DNA of 64,000 bases from Dictyoglomus turgidum DSM 6724 (GCF_000021645.1 NC_011661.1:1396723-1460722); one strand, 5' to 3'. Numbered from the stretch's first letter, positions 26,484 to 36,870 are shown. Notes: generated by a model from the letters alone, not told the origin. Made by a program: numbers and translations.

Positions 26484-28847
26484 TTAACTTCTCCTCCCTT
26501 TTGTGGTAGTCTTAGTCTCTTGAGTAGAAATATGAATATTAAATAGATATCTTATACTTTCCCATTCAAAACTTTCTACCATATCTTGAAACATTTGATA
26601 AGCTTCTTTTTTATATTCCACTAAAGGATCATGATGAGCTATGGCTCTAAGTCCAATACCATCCCTTAATGCCTCCATATCATTAAGATGTTCTATCCAT
26701 AGTTTATCTATAACATAAAGAAGTACAATTCTTTGAATTTCTTTCCACATCTCCTCTCCAAATTCTTCTTTCCTTTTTTCGTATCTCTCTCTTATTCTAC
26801 CCTCTAATTTTTCTCTTACCTCAGTGTAATCCTCTTCTTTAATTATCTCTTCCCAATCGAAGGGTAAAAAGCCAAAGGTCTCCAAAAACATATTTTTCCA
26901 ACTCTCTCTATTCTCTTGATTAAACATAATGGTGAAGAACTTATCAAGAACTCTGTTCATTATCCTTTGTACAATCTCTTCTAAGTTATCCATAAGTAGG
27001 ATCTTTCTTCTTTCTTTATAAACTATATCCCTTTGAGTATTTAACACATCGTCATATTCAAGTAACTGTTTTCTTATTTCAAAATTCATTCTCTCTACCT
27101 TTGCCTGACTGTTCTCAATGATTCTTGTAAGAAGAGGAGACTCAATAGGTTGTCCTCTTTCCATACCTAACCTTTCCATAAGAGCTTTTATTTGATCTCC
27201 ACCAAAAAGCCTAAGCAGATCATCTTCAAGAGAAAGATAAAACCTTGAAGATCCTGGATCTCCTTGTCTTCCTGCCCTACCTCTTAGCTGATTATCAATC
27301 CTTCTACTCTCATGTCTTTCTGTTCCAATCACATGAAGACCTCCAAGTTCCGCTACACCTTCACCTAATACTATATCTGTCCCTCTTCCAGCCATATTTG
27401 TAGCTATAGTCACTGCATACTTTTGCCCCGCTTTAGCTATAATTTCAGCTTCTTTTTCGTGATATTTAGCATTTAAGACATTGTGGGGAATTCCCTTCTT
27501 TTTAAGCATTTTACTTAACCGTTCAGATTTTTCAATAGAGGTAGTTCCCACAAGTACAGGTCTTCCTATTTTATACATTTCTTCAATTTCCTTTACAACT
27601 GCCTCAAATTTTTCTTCTTCTGTTCTAAAAATAACATCAGGATAATTTATTCTCCTCAAAGGTTTGTTAGGAGGTATAACTACTACTTCTAATCCATATA
27701 TTTTGACAAATTCTTCCTCTTCAGTTGCCGCAGTACCTGTCATACCTGCAAGCTTTTTGTACATTCTAAAATAATTTTGAATAGAAATTGTAGCAAGGGT
27801 AACATTTTCTTCTCTTATTCTTACTCCCTCTTTAGCTTCTATTGCTTGATGAAGCCCATCACTATATCTTCTTCCAAACATCAATCTACCAGTAAATTCA
27901 TCTACTATTATTACTTCCCCATCTTTAACTATGTAATCTCTATCCCGATGATAGAAGTTCAAAGCCTTTAAACATTGTAAGAGAGCATGAGCAAGCCCCA
28001 TGTTTTTAAAATCATATAAGTCTTTAACGCCAAGAAAACTTTCAGCTTTTCTCAACCCCTCCTCGGTAAGAGACACGGTCTTTGTTTTTTCATCAGTAGT
28101 ATAATCTACATCCTTTTTCAAATATCTTGCAGCCCTTATAGCAAGCTTATAAATGTGACTTTCTCCTTTAGCAGGACCAGAAATAATCAAAGGTGTTCTT
28201 GCCTCATCTATTAGTATGCTGTCTACCTCGTCCACAATGGCATAATTAAGCTCTCTTTGAACAAGTTGATCAGGTGATAAAGCTATATTATCTCTTAAAT
28301 AATCAAAACCAAATTCATTATTAGTACCATAAGTAATATCTGCCATATAGGCTTTTTTTCTTTCAAGAATAGGAGTATCATTTTGCAAAAGCCCTACCTT
28401 TAATCCCAAAAATTCATATATAGGACCCATCCAATATCTATCCCTCTTAGCAAGGTAATCGTTCACTGTAACTATATGTACACCCTTTCCTTCTAAAGCA
28501 TTTAGATAAGCAGGAAGAGTTGCAACCAAAGTCTTTCCTTCACCTGTCTGCATTTCTGCAATCTTTCCTTGATGAAGGACAATTCCTCCCATAATTTGAA
28601 CATCAAAATGCCTCATTCCTATAGTTCTCTTAGCTACTTCTCTTACTACAGCAAAGGCTTCAATCAAGAGATCATCCAAAGTCTCTCCTCTCTCTAATCT
28701 CTGCTTAAATTCGGGAGTCTTCCTTTTTAAATCCTCATCCGATAATTTGCTTATTTCAGGCTCTAACGCATTAATCCTTTTTACGTATTCTTCTAATTTC
28801 TTTAACGTACGAGCGTTGGAATCAAACAATTTTGACAAAAATCCCAT
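26484..28847 (-). CDS. secA: Preprotein translocase ATPase SecA
   Basis: 787 aa motor that drives proteins through Sec[20 protein letters not shown] (Walker A, MQTGEGKT), [20 protein letters not shown] (Walker B region), [24 protein letters not shown] and [24 protein letters not shown] are all intact. The C-terminus ends [12 protein letters not shown], without the cysteine-rich zinc tail that binds SecB in proteobacteria. This fits short SecA forms. ATG overlaps the hpf stop by one base. Confidence 0.98.
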   Translation of the reverse strand: MGFLSKLFDSNARTLKKLEEYVKRINALEPEISKLSDEDLKRKTPEFKQRLERGETLDDLLIEAFAVVREVAKRTIGMRHFDVQIMGGIVLHQGKIAEMQTGEGKTLVATLPAYLNALEGKGVHIVTVNDYLAKRDRYWMGPIYEFLGLKVGLLQNDTPILERKKAYMADITYGTNNEFGFDYLRDNIALSPDQLVQRELNYAIVDEVDSILIDEARTPLIISGPAKGESHIYKLAIRAARYLKKDVDYTTDEKTKTVSLTEEGLRKAESFLGVKDLYDFKNMGLAHALLQCLKALNFYHRDRDYIVKDGEVIIVDEFTGRLMFGRRYSDGLHQAIEAKEGVRIREENVTLATISIQNYFRMYKKLAGMTGTAATEEEEFVKIYGLEVVVIPPNKPLRRINYPDVIFRTEEEKFEAVVKEIEEMYKIGRPVLVGTTSIEKSERLSKMLKKKGIPHNVLNAKYHEKEAEIIAKAGQKYAVTIATNMAGRGTDIVLGEGVAELGGLHVIGTERHESRRIDNQLRGRAGRQGDPGSSRFYLSLEDDLLRLFGGDQIKALMERLGMERGQPIESPLLTRIIENSQAKVERMNFEIRKQLLEYDDVLNTQRDIVYKERRKILLMDNLEEIVQRIMNRVLDKFFTIMFNQENRESWKNMFLETFGFLPFDWEEIIKEEDYTEVREKLEGRIRERYEKRKEEFGEEMWKEIQRIVLLYVIDKLWIEHLNDMEALRDGIGLRAIAHHDPLVEYKKEAYQMFQDMVESFEWESIRYLFNIHISTQETKTTTKGRRS

Positions 28848-29386
28848 TATTCCTCCTCACTTACAATTAATCCATACTTTCCATCTTTTCTTTTATACAC
28901 TACTTCTATTTTATCAGTTTCTGCATCTCTAAAGATGAAAAAGTCATGTCCTAAAAGTTCCATCTGCAAAATAGCTTCCTCAAGATCCATAGGTTTCAAC
29001 AAGAATCTCTTTACTTTTACCACCTCTGGTTTTTCTTCTTTGGTCTCCTCTATTAAAATCCCTCTAATACTTTCGGTTCTTCTTCCTTTATCTACCAACT
29101 TTTCTTTTAACTTCTTTAGCTGAGCTTCAAGTTTGTCTACTACAAGATCCACACTACTCCTAAAATCCTGATTTGCCTCCGAAGCCTTTATTATTTTTCC
29201 ATTAGCCTTTAATGTGACTTCCACTCTATGTCTTTTGCTTCCATCTCTCCAATCCTCTTCAGAAAAGACCACCTCAATATTTTCAATATTATCAAAAAAC
29301 CTTGATAGCTTAGAAAGTTTTTTCTCTGCATATTCTTGAAGATTCTCAGTAATATTCACGTTCTTACTCACATAGTTTATCTGCAT
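28847..29386 (-). CDS. hpf: Ribosome hibernation promoting factor, long form
   Basis: 179 aa. N-terminal HPF/YfiA domain ([36 protein letters not shown]) joined to a C-terminal dimerisation domain ([40 protein letters not shown]), the architecture that makes 100S ribosome dimers. AAGGAGG precedes the ATG. The secA-downstream arrangement is common in bacteria. Confidence 0.95.
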   Translation of the reverse strand: MQINYVSKNVNITENLQEYAEKKLSKLSRFFDNIENIEVVFSEEDWRDGSKRHRVEVTLKANGKIIKASEANQDFRSSVDLVVDKLEAQLKKLKEKLVDKGRRTESIRGILIEETKEEKPEVVKVKRFLLKPMDLEEAILQMELLGHDFFIFRDAETDKIEVVYKRKDGKYGLIVSEEE

Positions 29387-29411
29387 AATAAAACCTCCTT
29401 ACAAAAATTTT

Positions 29412-30107
29412 TTAAATCAGAACTCTTACAGCAGTGAATATATAAACTTTATCTAAATTAAAACTCTTTTTCAAAGTTCTTGTACACTCCTTCAAGGTAG
29501 TCCCTGTTGTATAGACATCATCTACAAGAAGGATATTCCCATTAATCTCTCTATTTTCAATTACTCCAAAAGCATTCATCATATTTTCTTCTCTTTCTTT
29601 CAAATTTAATGTTTTCTGGGGTTTTATATTCTTTTTCAAATAGAGTAAAGGACCATAAGCAACCTTTAGACTCTTACTTAAAAAATAAGCAAGATATTCT
29701 GATTGATTATATCCCCTCTCTTTTAAAGTTTTATAACTTAAAGGAACATAAGTTATATAATCAATTTTCCATTTTTTTCTTAAAATCTTTTTGCTTCCAA
29801 TTTGTGAGAAAAAATCTGCTATATAAGGTTTATTTTTAAACTTAAATAAGCTTATAATGTCTTTCCATCCATCTTCATAGTAAGCCACAAACTCATAACC
29901 ATCCCATTTCCTCTCCTCTTTATTACAATTATAACAAATTTGCAAATCCACAGTAAGAGGCTGTCCACAGCTTAAGCAGTAATACTCAGGAAATTTCAAC
30001 TTTTTCAAACAATTTTTACACACAAAACCCTCAGAATACCTACCACAAAACACACATTTCTTGGGAAACAAAACATCTAATAGAAAATTTTCAAAAAAAG
30101 AGATCAT
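29412..30107 (-). CDS. comFC: ComFC-like phosphoribosyltransferase-fold protein
   Basis: 231 aa. An N-terminal zinc region has four CxxC pairs (CVFC, CKNC, CLSC, CYNC). The C-terminal PRTase fold has the PRPP loop ILLVDDVYTTGTTLKECTRTL; YVPLSYKTLKERGYNQSEYLA is the family signature. Associated with DNA uptake (ComF); the biochemical role is not settled. ATG overlaps the wecB stop (ATGA). Confidence 0.9.
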   Translation of the reverse strand: MISFFENFLLDVLFPKKCVFCGRYSEGFVCKNCLKKLKFPEYYCLSCGQPLTVDLQICYNCNKEERKWDGYEFVAYYEDGWKDIISLFKFKNKPYIADFFSQIGSKKILRKKWKIDYITYVPLSYKTLKERGYNQSEYLAYFLSKSLKVAYGPLLYLKKNIKPQKTLNLKEREENMMNAFGVIENREINGNILLVDDVYTTGTTLKECTRTLKKSFNLDKVYIFTAVRVLI

Positions 30108-31249
30108 GGATTAAATTCCACTGGAGGAAAATCTCTAAATCCAAAGTAATAAAGAAGTATGTCTCTTATTCTTTCACTTGCCCTACCATCTCCATAAGGG
30201 TTTATTGCTTTAGACATGCGAGTGTATTCTTCTTTATCAAGGATAAGAGTTCTCAATTCTTTTATAATATTCTCCTTATACGTCCCAACAATCTTCACAG
30301 TCCCCGCTTCTACTGCCTCAGGCCTTTCTGTAACTTCTCTTAAAACAAGAACAGGCTTTCCTAAGGATGGGGCCTCTTCTTGCAATCCACCAGAATCGGT
30401 CAAAACAAGATAACACTTATCTAATAGATATACCATAGTTATATAGTCTACTGGAGGAATCAATATAGCCTTTTTATTTTTTCCAAGTATTGAATATACT
30501 TGTTCTTTTACTATGGGGTTAGGGTGAACTGGAAATACCACATAAAGATCATCAAACCTTCTTAAAATCTCGTCTAAAGCTAAGACAATGTTTTTAAGGG
30601 GTTCTCCCCAATTTTCTCTTCGATGAGCAGTAACGAGAATAAATTTTTCCGGAAGTTCTTCGACTAATTTTGAGGGTTTTAGTTTATCCATATTCTTATG
30701 GACAAAGAGTAATGTATCTATGACAGTATTTCCTGTTATAAATATGTTTTTTTCAGATATTCTTTCATTTATTAAATTCTCTTTTGCCTTTTTAGTTGGA
30801 GCAAAATGTAAGTCTGCAAGAACTCCAGTAAGATGCCTATTCATTTCTTCAGGATACGGCTGATATTTATCATAAGTTCTTAATCCAGCTTCTACATGTC
30901 CTACAGGGAGTTTTTTATAAAATGCTGCAAGACTCGCAGAAAAAGTTGTAGTAGTATCTCCATGAACAAGTACCATATGAGGAGGATCTTTCTGCCATAT
31001 AAAATCAAGACCCTCAAGAACCTTTACAGTAATTTGGGTAAGAGTTTGTTTCTCTTGCATAATATTTAAATCATAATCCCCTTTTAAGTCAAAAATTTCC
31101 ATCACTTGATCTAAAAGCTCTCTATGCTGAGCTGTTAATATAATCTGAACCTCAAAAAATTCAGAATCCTTTAAAGCCTTTGCTACAGGTGCCATCTTTA
31201 TGGCTTCGGGTCTTGTACCAAATACAAGAGATATCTTCTTTTTACTCAT
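30104..31249 (-). CDS. wecB: UDP-N-acetylglucosamine 2-epimerase (non-hydrolysing)
   Basis: Interconverts UDP-GlcNAc and UDP-ManNAc. 381 aa, GT-B fold: VFGTRPEAIKMAPVAKAL, TAQHRELLDQVMEIF, VHGDTTTTFSASLAAF, HVEAGLRTYDKYQPYPEEMNR and the C-terminal LTDSGGLQEEAPSLGKPVLV are complete. It supplies ManNAc for the TagA-type transferase in the same run. ATG overlaps the speB stop. Confidence 0.96.
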   Translation of the reverse strand: MSKKKISLVFGTRPEAIKMAPVAKALKDSEFFEVQIILTAQHRELLDQVMEIFDLKGDYDLNIMQEKQTLTQITVKVLEGLDFIWQKDPPHMVLVHGDTTTTFSASLAAFYKKLPVGHVEAGLRTYDKYQPYPEEMNRHLTGVLADLHFAPTKKAKENLINERISEKNIFITGNTVIDTLLFVHKNMDKLKPSKLVEELPEKFILVTAHRRENWGEPLKNIVLALDEILRRFDDLYVVFPVHPNPIVKEQVYSILGKNKKAILIPPVDYITMVYLLDKCYLVLTDSGGLQEEAPSLGKPVLVLREVTERPEAVEAGTVKIVGTYKENIIKELRTLILDKEEYTRMSKAINPYGDGRASERIRDILLYYFGFRDFPPVEFNP

Positions 31250-32133
31250 GCTCTTAAAGAATATTTTTTATAATAACCTATAGTTTTATAAATTAGCCTT
31301 GCTGCCATATAATCAGGATACACTAATCCTGGAATTGGAGAAAATTCCACAAAATCGGCCCCTATAACTTTTTTATTTTTGAAAACCTCTCTTAACAAAT
31401 AAAGTACTTGATACCAAGAAAGTCCTCCAGGCTCCGGCGTACCCACAGCAGGCATTTCTGAAGGATTGAACACATCAAAATCAAGAGTTATATAAACTTC
31501 TTCCTCTAAATTCTTTAAGATATCCTCAACTACAAAGGCATCAAATTTCTCTTGAAGTTTGTAGTCAAAATATATTTTTATGTTCTCTCTCTCTTTAACA
31601 TAATCTTTTTCTTCCTCAGACATACTTCTTATACCAACCTGAACTATCTTAATTTTCTCCGAAGCCTCTCTTAAGGCACAAGCATGGCTATTTTCTGTCC
31701 CCTCGTATTCACCTCTTAAATCCGAGTGAGCGTCAAGATGTAATATAGAAAAACTATCATATTTCTTAGTATATGCTCTTAATATCGCCTTAGTAATTGT
31801 ATGCTCCCCACCTAAAAAAACAGGAAAATGTTTGTAATCAATAATATTGAAGGTAAAATTTTCTATTTCTTCAAGAGCTTTTTTTAAATTCCCTAAGGAT
31901 AAAGAAAGATCTGGGTGAGTATATATCCCTACTTCAGCAGGAATATCATCGAGCTCCTCATCATAAAGCTCTAAATTATAAGAAGCCAACAATATTGCTT
32001 GGGGACCTTCCCTGGTACCCTTTTTATAGGTAGTTGTTGTTTCAAGAGGACATGAGATAATGAGTACTTTTGAATCTTCAGGATTTCTAGAGGGAAGGCC
32101 CCCAAAGGAGGGTGTATATCTATACTGCTGCAT
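31246..32133 (-). CDS. speB: Agmatinase-like ureohydrolase
   Basis: 295 aa. Metal-binding motifs FLGGEHTITKA, LHLDAHSDLRGEYEGTENSHA and YITLDFDVFNPSEMPAVGTPEPGG mark an agmatinase/arginase-family enzyme; the last two favour agmatinase. It would yield putrescine from agmatine, or spermidine from N1-aminopropylagmatine if SpeE acts first. Overlaps speD by 14 nt, consistent with a polyamine unit. Confidence 0.9.
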   Translation of the reverse strand: MQQYRYTPSFGGLPSRNPEDSKVLIISCPLETTTTYKKGTREGPQAILLASYNLELYDEELDDIPAEVGIYTHPDLSLSLGNLKKALEEIENFTFNIIDYKHFPVFLGGEHTITKAILRAYTKKYDSFSILHLDAHSDLRGEYEGTENSHACALREASEKIKIVQVGIRSMSEEEKDYVKERENIKIYFDYKLQEKFDAFVVEDILKNLEEEVYITLDFDVFNPSEMPAVGTPEPGGLSWYQVLYLLREVFKNKKVIGADFVEFSPIPGLVYPDYMAARLIYKTIGYYKKYSLRA

Positions 32134-32521
32134 TCCTTCCTCTTTTAAGGAGATTGATAGGAAATTCTCTACCTCTTACCAAGATTTCCCACTCTGTTTT
32201 TTGGGCAGAAAGTTTCTTTTCGATTAATTCTTTTGCAAGGTCAATGTTAAAGGTCTTACAAGAAAAGATATCTACACTAGCATAGTTTAAATCTGGCCAG
32301 GTATGAATCGCTATATGGCTCTCAGCAATCAATACCACACCTGATATTCCCCAATCCAATGGATCATCCTCAGGAACATACCTCATCACATAAGGTGGCA
32401 TGATTTTTTGCATGCCAATCTGTTCTGGAAGCTCATCCAGGAGATCGTAAATAAATTTTACATCTTCCAACTTCTCTTTTGGACAACCATATAAATCTAA
32501 AACTAAGTGCGGTCCTAACAT
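32120..32521 (-). CDS. speD: S-adenosylmethionine decarboxylase proenzyme
   Basis: 133 aa prokaryotic class 1b proenzyme. Self-cleaves before Ser in VLIAESHIAIHTWPDLNYAS to make the pyruvoyl group; His and Cys of the motifs HTWPD and DIFSCKT follow. Produces decarboxylated AdoMet for SpeE. ATG follows AAGGAG. It is the first gene after a strong promoter and so heads a long run down to maf. Some SpeD homologues decarboxylate arginine instead; presence of SpeE favours AdoMet here. Confidence 0.94.
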   Translation of the reverse strand: MLGPHLVLDLYGCPKEKLEDVKFIYDLLDELPEQIGMQKIMPPYVMRYVPEDDPLDWGISGVVLIAESHIAIHTWPDLNYASVDIFSCKTFNIDLAKELIEKKLSAQKTEWEILVRGREFPINLLKRGRNAAV

Positions 32522-32566
32522 CTTTTCTCCTTACTTCCCCTTTCTTCAAAATGATGTTCAACGCTA

Positions 32567-32595
32567 AATATAATACAATTAACCCCCTATGTCAA
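32567..32595 (-). promoter_or_regulatory. Strong promoter for the speD-led operon
   Basis: Minus strand TTGACA (32590-32595), exact 17-nt spacer, TATATT (32567-32572), about 45 nt before the speD ATG at 32521. Perfect -35 and 5 of 6 at -10. Confidence 0.8.
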
Positions 32596-32613
32596 TAATT
32601 TTTGGAGAAATTT

Positions 32614-33855
32614 TTATAGATTTTCCACCTCAAGGGCAATGTCTTTCCGGTAATACATGTTCTCAAAGCTAATATTATTGATATTTTTATAGACCTTATC
32701 TCTTGCCTCTTTAAAACTCTCTCCAAGAGCAACCACATTTAACACTCTACCTCCAGCAGTAACGAGCTTACCATCAACCCATTTAGTACCCGCATGAAAT
32801 ATAATTACTTCTTCACTTTCCCTTATTTTTATCTCTCGTCCCACTTCGTAGTTCCCAGGATACCCTTTTGAAGCAAGCACTACACAAACAGCTTTTTTAT
32901 CCTTTATCTTTTTGTCTTTCCATGTCCCCTCTTTAAAGGAAAGAAAGGAAAAATCTAAAAGTGGTAAGATAACTTGTGCTTCTGGATCTCCAAGTCTTAC
33001 ATTAAATTCAAGAACATAAGGCTCTCCATCCACCAATATAAGCCCACCATATAAGAAACCTTCGTATTGAAGTCCCATTTTATGAATTTCATCCATAAGA
33101 GGCTTAAAAATCTTTTCATCACATACCTTAATAAGCCTCTCATCTATCCAAGGTACAGGAGCGTAAGACCCCATTCCTCCAGTATTAGGTCCAGTATTAC
33201 CCTCTCCTATTCTTTTATAATCCTGAGCAGGTGGTAAATAATAAATCTCCTCCCCCTTAATTGCTGCAATAAGAGAAAATTCTCTACCATTAAGAAATTC
33301 TTCAACAACCACTTTCTTTCCAGCCTCTCCCAAAATCTCTTCGTTAAAAAGTTTATTAGCAATTTCTAATCCTTCCTCTACATTATTTACAATAAACACG
33401 CCCTTTCCTGCAGCAAGTCCATCAGCCTTTATTACCAATGGATATCTTTCCTTTTTTAAAAATTCTTTTATATCACCAAAATTATCAAAAATTCTAAAAT
33501 TTGCAGTTGGTATTCCAGCCTTCCTCATAATCTCCTTTGCAAAAGCCTTGCTAGCTTCAAGTTTTGCCAAATTTTTAACAGGACCCCATATCTCTAATCC
33601 ATTTTCTTTAAATTTGTCAGATATCCCAATAGCAAGAGGTAATTCTGGTCCCACTATCGTCCAATCTATTCTATTTTCTTTAGCAAACTTTACTATAGAG
33701 TCTATATCTTCAACCTTAAAAGGTAGACAATTAGCAATACTACTTATCCCTGCATTTCCAGGAATAGCATAAATCTTATCCACATTACTATCCTGTGAGA
33801 GTTTCCAACAAATAGCATGCTCTCTTCCCCCACTTCCTACAACTAAAACTTTCAT
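32614..33855 (-). CDS. purD: Phosphoribosylamine-glycine ligase
   Basis: 413 aa ATP-grasp ligase making GAR from phosphoribosylamine and glycine. VVGSGGREHAICWKLS, GPELPLAIGISDKF, ADGLAAGKGVFIV, GPNTGGMGSYAPVPW and EFNVRLGDPEAQVILP are present. Last gene of the pur operon, 5 nt after purN. Confidence 0.97.
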   Translation of the reverse strand: MKVLVVGSGGREHAICWKLSQDSNVDKIYAIPGNAGISSIANCLPFKVEDIDSIVKFAKENRIDWTIVGPELPLAIGISDKFKENGLEIWGPVKNLAKLEASKAFAKEIMRKAGIPTANFRIFDNFGDIKEFLKKERYPLVIKADGLAAGKGVFIVNNVEEGLEIANKLFNEEILGEAGKKVVVEEFLNGREFSLIAAIKGEEIYYLPPAQDYKRIGEGNTGPNTGGMGSYAPVPWIDERLIKVCDEKIFKPLMDEIHKMGLQYEGFLYGGLILVDGEPYVLEFNVRLGDPEAQVILPLLDFSFLSFKEGTWKDKKIKDKKAVCVVLASKGYPGNYEVGREIKIRESEEVIIFHAGTKWVDGKLVTAGGRVLNVVALGESFKEARDKVYKNINNISFENMYYRKDIALEVENL

Positions 33856-33860
33856 AATCT

Positions 33861-34478
33861 TTACCCCCTCTTCTTAAAAACTACTCTCCTTCCAATTATC
33901 TCAAAATCTTCCGTTAATATTTTTTTCACCGACTCAACTATAAGCTTATGTTCCTCTTGAAGAATTCTTTCTGCTAAAGTCGCAGGAGTATCATCATCAT
34001 AGACAGGAACTGCTCTTTGTCCAATTATAGGACCCGAGTCTATACCTTCATCCACAAAATGCACAGTACAACCCGAGATTTTTACTCCATACTCCCAAGC
34101 TTGTCTCTGAGCTTCAAGTCCAGGAAAAGAAGGGAGAAGAGATGGATGAATATTTATAATCCTATTGGGAAAAGCTTCAAGTAGGGTCTTACCCACAATC
34201 TTCATATACCCAGCAAGAACTACTAGATCTACTTTAAAATTCTGTAGAACCTCTTTTATTTTCTCTTCATACTCCTTTTTGCTTTTATAATCTTCCCTTC
34301 TTATTACAAATACAGGAATATTTTCTCTTTTTGCCCTCTCTATAGCATAAGCAGAAGGATTATTACTTATAACCACTACAACCTCTGCAGGATAATTCTC
34401 ATCCTTAGATGCATCAATCAATGCCTGAAGATTCGATCCTCTCCCTGAGACTAAAACTCCAAGACGTTTTCTTTCCAT
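33861..34478 (-). CDS. purN: Phosphoribosylglycinamide formyltransferase
   Basis: 205 aa. Transfers formyl from 10-formyl-THF to GAR. GVLVSGRGSNLQALIDA, VVLAGYMKIVGKTLLEAFP, NIHPSLLPSFPGLEAQRQAW (catalytic Asn/His) and GCTVHFVDEGIDSGPIIGQ. Overlaps purM by 28 nt. Confidence 0.97.
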   Translation of the reverse strand: MERKRLGVLVSGRGSNLQALIDASKDENYPAEVVVVISNNPSAYAIERAKRENIPVFVIRREDYKSKKEYEEKIKEVLQNFKVDLVVLAGYMKIVGKTLLEAFPNRIINIHPSLLPSFPGLEAQRQAWEYGVKISGCTVHFVDEGIDSGPIIGQRAVPVYDDDTPATLAERILQEEHKLIVESVKKILTEDFEIIGRRVVFKKRG

Positions 34479-35536
34479 GCGATCTTTACTCCTCTTTCTC
34501 CCTTATTTAATTCACCAATAATATAAGCTTTCTCTCCCAAATCTTTTAAGTCTATTAAAATCTCCTCTGCTCTTCCTGAAACAATAAGTATTAGTCCTAT
34601 TCCCATATTAAATACTCTAAAGGCTTCCTTCCAAGTTAAATTACCCTTTTTAATAAAGAATTTAAAAATCCAAGGTATATCCCAAGAAGAAGAATCTATT
34701 TCTGCCTGAATATTTTTAGGAAGAATCCTGGGGAGGTTTCCGGGTATGCCACCCCCAGTTATATGGGCTATTCCCAAAATATTATCCCTATATTTTTCTA
34801 ACAAGGGCAGAACTACAGGTGGGTAAATTTTAGTGGGCCTTAGTATTTCTTCAAGCAAATCATATCCATCTATCTTTTTTTTGAGGGAGATTCTCTTTTT
34901 CCTCAAAATATATCTTACTAATGAATACCCGTTACTATGAAGTCCAGAAGAAGCTACTCCTATTAAAACATTTCCTTCTTTAATTCTATCCATCTTAGGG
35001 AGTAAATTTTCTTCTTCAACAATACCAACTACGAATCCTACAAGATCTATTTCTTTACCTCTATATATTCCTGGCATTTCTGCAGTCTCTCCTCCGACAA
35101 GACTACAATCTACCTTCTTACAAGCATTAGCAATACTTATGATAACCCTCTTATACACCTCTGGATCTATCTTACTTCCTGCAAAGTAATCCATAAAAAT
35201 CAAAGGCTTCGCTCCTGCGGTAAGTATATCATTAACATTCATTGCTAAAAGATCATCTCCTATGGTGTCTAAACGGTTATGTTTCAAAGCTATAATAAGT
35301 TTTGTCCCTACCCCATCAGTACTTGTAATAATAAGCGGATTCTTATACTCCTGAAAAGGAATTTTAATAACACTAGCAAAACTGTTCCAATAATTAAATA
35401 CGTAAGGTTTATAAGTAGAGACAATGTATCCTTTAACTTCTTCAAGAGCTCTTTCAACCTTATTTATACTTACTCCACTTAAACTATAAGTAATAGCTTT
35501 CCCTTTTCTTTTTTTACCATCTTCTTTCCAAAACAT
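34451..35536 (-). CDS. purM: Phosphoribosylformylglycinamidine cyclo-ligase
   Basis: About 361 aa. ITYSLSGVSINKVERAL near the start, STDGVGTKLIIALKHNR, MNVNDILTAGAKPLIFMDYF, LVGGETAEMPGIYRGKEIDL and AHITGGGIPGNLPRILP. Makes AIR from FGAM. Start is uncertain: ATG 35536 or TTG 35545, both inside the end of purF and without a well-spaced ribosome site, so coupling is likely. Confidence 0.95.
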   Translation of the reverse strand: MFWKEDGKKRKGKAITYSLSGVSINKVERALEEVKGYIVSTYKPYVFNYWNSFASVIKIPFQEYKNPLIITSTDGVGTKLIIALKHNRLDTIGDDLLAMNVNDILTAGAKPLIFMDYFAGSKIDPEVYKRVIISIANACKKVDCSLVGGETAEMPGIYRGKEIDLVGFVVGIVEEENLLPKMDRIKEGNVLIGVASSGLHSNGYSLVRYILRKKRISLKKKIDGYDLLEEILRPTKIYPPVVLPLLEKYRDNILGIAHITGGGIPGNLPRILPKNIQAEIDSSSWDIPWIFKFFIKKGNLTWKEAFRVFNMGIGLILIVSGRAEEILIDLKDLGEKAYIIGELNKGERGVKIAWKENVLEF

Positions 35537-36864
35537 TCTCCGCAATATCCCCTTTCTGGAAGAATACTTAAAAGTCCTTCCATGCTTAAAAAAGCCACAG
35601 AATCAAAGCCTAGAATTTTTGAAATCTCCTCTGGAGAATAGTAATAACTAATTAGCTCCTTGGTATTGGGGATGTCTACTCCATAATGGCAAGGATGAAT
35701 AAGAGGTGGAGAGGAAAGTCTTAAATGTACCTCTTTTGCACCCTCTTCCCTTAACTTTTCAGCAAGAATTCTACCAGTAGTTCCCCTCACCAAAGAGTCA
35801 TCTACAAGAACAATTCTTTTCCCTTTGATTAAATCACCTATAAAAAGAAACTTCATTCTTACCCCCGACTCTCTTTCTTTTTGTTTTGGCTGGATAAAAG
35901 TTCGTCCCACATAATGACTTCTCATAAGTAACATTTGCAAAGGAATGCCAGATTCTTCACTGTATCCTATTGCTGCAGGAATACCTGAGTCGGGCACTGG
36001 AACAACCCAATCTGCATCAACGGGAGATTCTTTGGCCAGAACCTTTCCCATTTCTTTTCGATAGTAATATACCGTCTTCCCATCATATATACTATCAGGT
36101 CTTGAGAAATAAATGAACTCAAAAAGACAAAATCTTGAAATACTACTTTCTAAAAATCTTTCTCTATTTATCTCCCCATTTTTATTGATATAAATTATTT
36201 CACCCGGCTCTATTTCTAAAAGATCAACCAAATGATATTCTTTTAAAGCACAAGTCTCAGAGGCAAAAATAAAGGTACCATCATAAAGTCTCCCTAAGAA
36301 AAGAGGTCTAAAACCATAAGGATCTCTAATTCCATATATGCCTTCCTCAGACCCAATAACCAGAGAATAACTACCTTCTAATTTTGATAAGGCTTCTTTT
36401 AGTCTTTCTTTTAATGTAGTCTTTTGAGATTTGGCTATAAGATGTAAAATCACTTCTGTATCAGAACTGCTTTGAAAAATAACTCCATCCTTTTCCAAAA
36501 CTCTTCGCAAAGAATCCGAATTAGCTATGTGTCCATTATGAGCAAGGGCAACATAACCATATCTTGGCAAATTAACTAAGAAGGGCTGTATATTTTCTTC
36601 CTTTGACTTTCCAGAGGTAGAGTATCTTACATGTCCTATAGCAATTCTACCTTTTAATCTCTTCAATATCTCCTCATTAAAAACTTGAGAGACAAGTCCA
36701 AAATTTTTATGCAAATAATGATCATTACCGGAAAAAGTCACAATACCAACACTTTCTTGTCCTCTATGTTGCAATTTCAAAAGTACCCTATAGGCTATAA
36801 AACTTGCCTGTCCTTTTTCTTTAGTAACTACACCTACAACCCCACACTCCTCTCTTATCTTCAT
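35479..36864 (-). CDS. purF: Amidophosphoribosyltransferase
   Basis: Commits PRPP to purines. 461 aa. The short propeptide MKIREE precedes Cys7, the glutaminase nucleophile after processing, as in the Bacillus-type enzyme. GHVRYSTSGKS, ALAHNGHIANSD and the PRPP loop IVLVDDSLVRGTTGRILAEK are clear. The C-terminal GYCGECFG with an internal Cys fits the Fe-S-containing type. PRPP, its substrate, is the presumed ligand of the riboswitch upstream of the operon. Confidence 0.97.
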   Translation of the reverse strand: MKIREECGVVGVVTKEKGQASFIAYRVLLKLQHRGQESVGIVTFSGNDHYLHKNFGLVSQVFNEEILKRLKGRIAIGHVRYSTSGKSKEENIQPFLVNLPRYGYVALAHNGHIANSDSLRRVLEKDGVIFQSSSDTEVILHLIAKSQKTTLKERLKEALSKLEGSYSLVIGSEEGIYGIRDPYGFRPLFLGRLYDGTFIFASETCALKEYHLVDLLEIEPGEIIYINKNGEINRERFLESSISRFCLFEFIYFSRPDSIYDGKTVYYYRKEMGKVLAKESPVDADWVVPVPDSGIPAAIGYSEESGIPLQMLLMRSHYVGRTFIQPKQKERESGVRMKFLFIGDLIKGKRIVLVDDSLVRGTTGRILAEKLREEGAKEVHLRLSSPPLIHPCHYGVDIPNTKELISYYYSPEEISKILGFDSVAFLSMEGLLSILPERGYCGECFGKKMVKKEKGKLLLIV

Positions 36865-36870
36865 AATATT

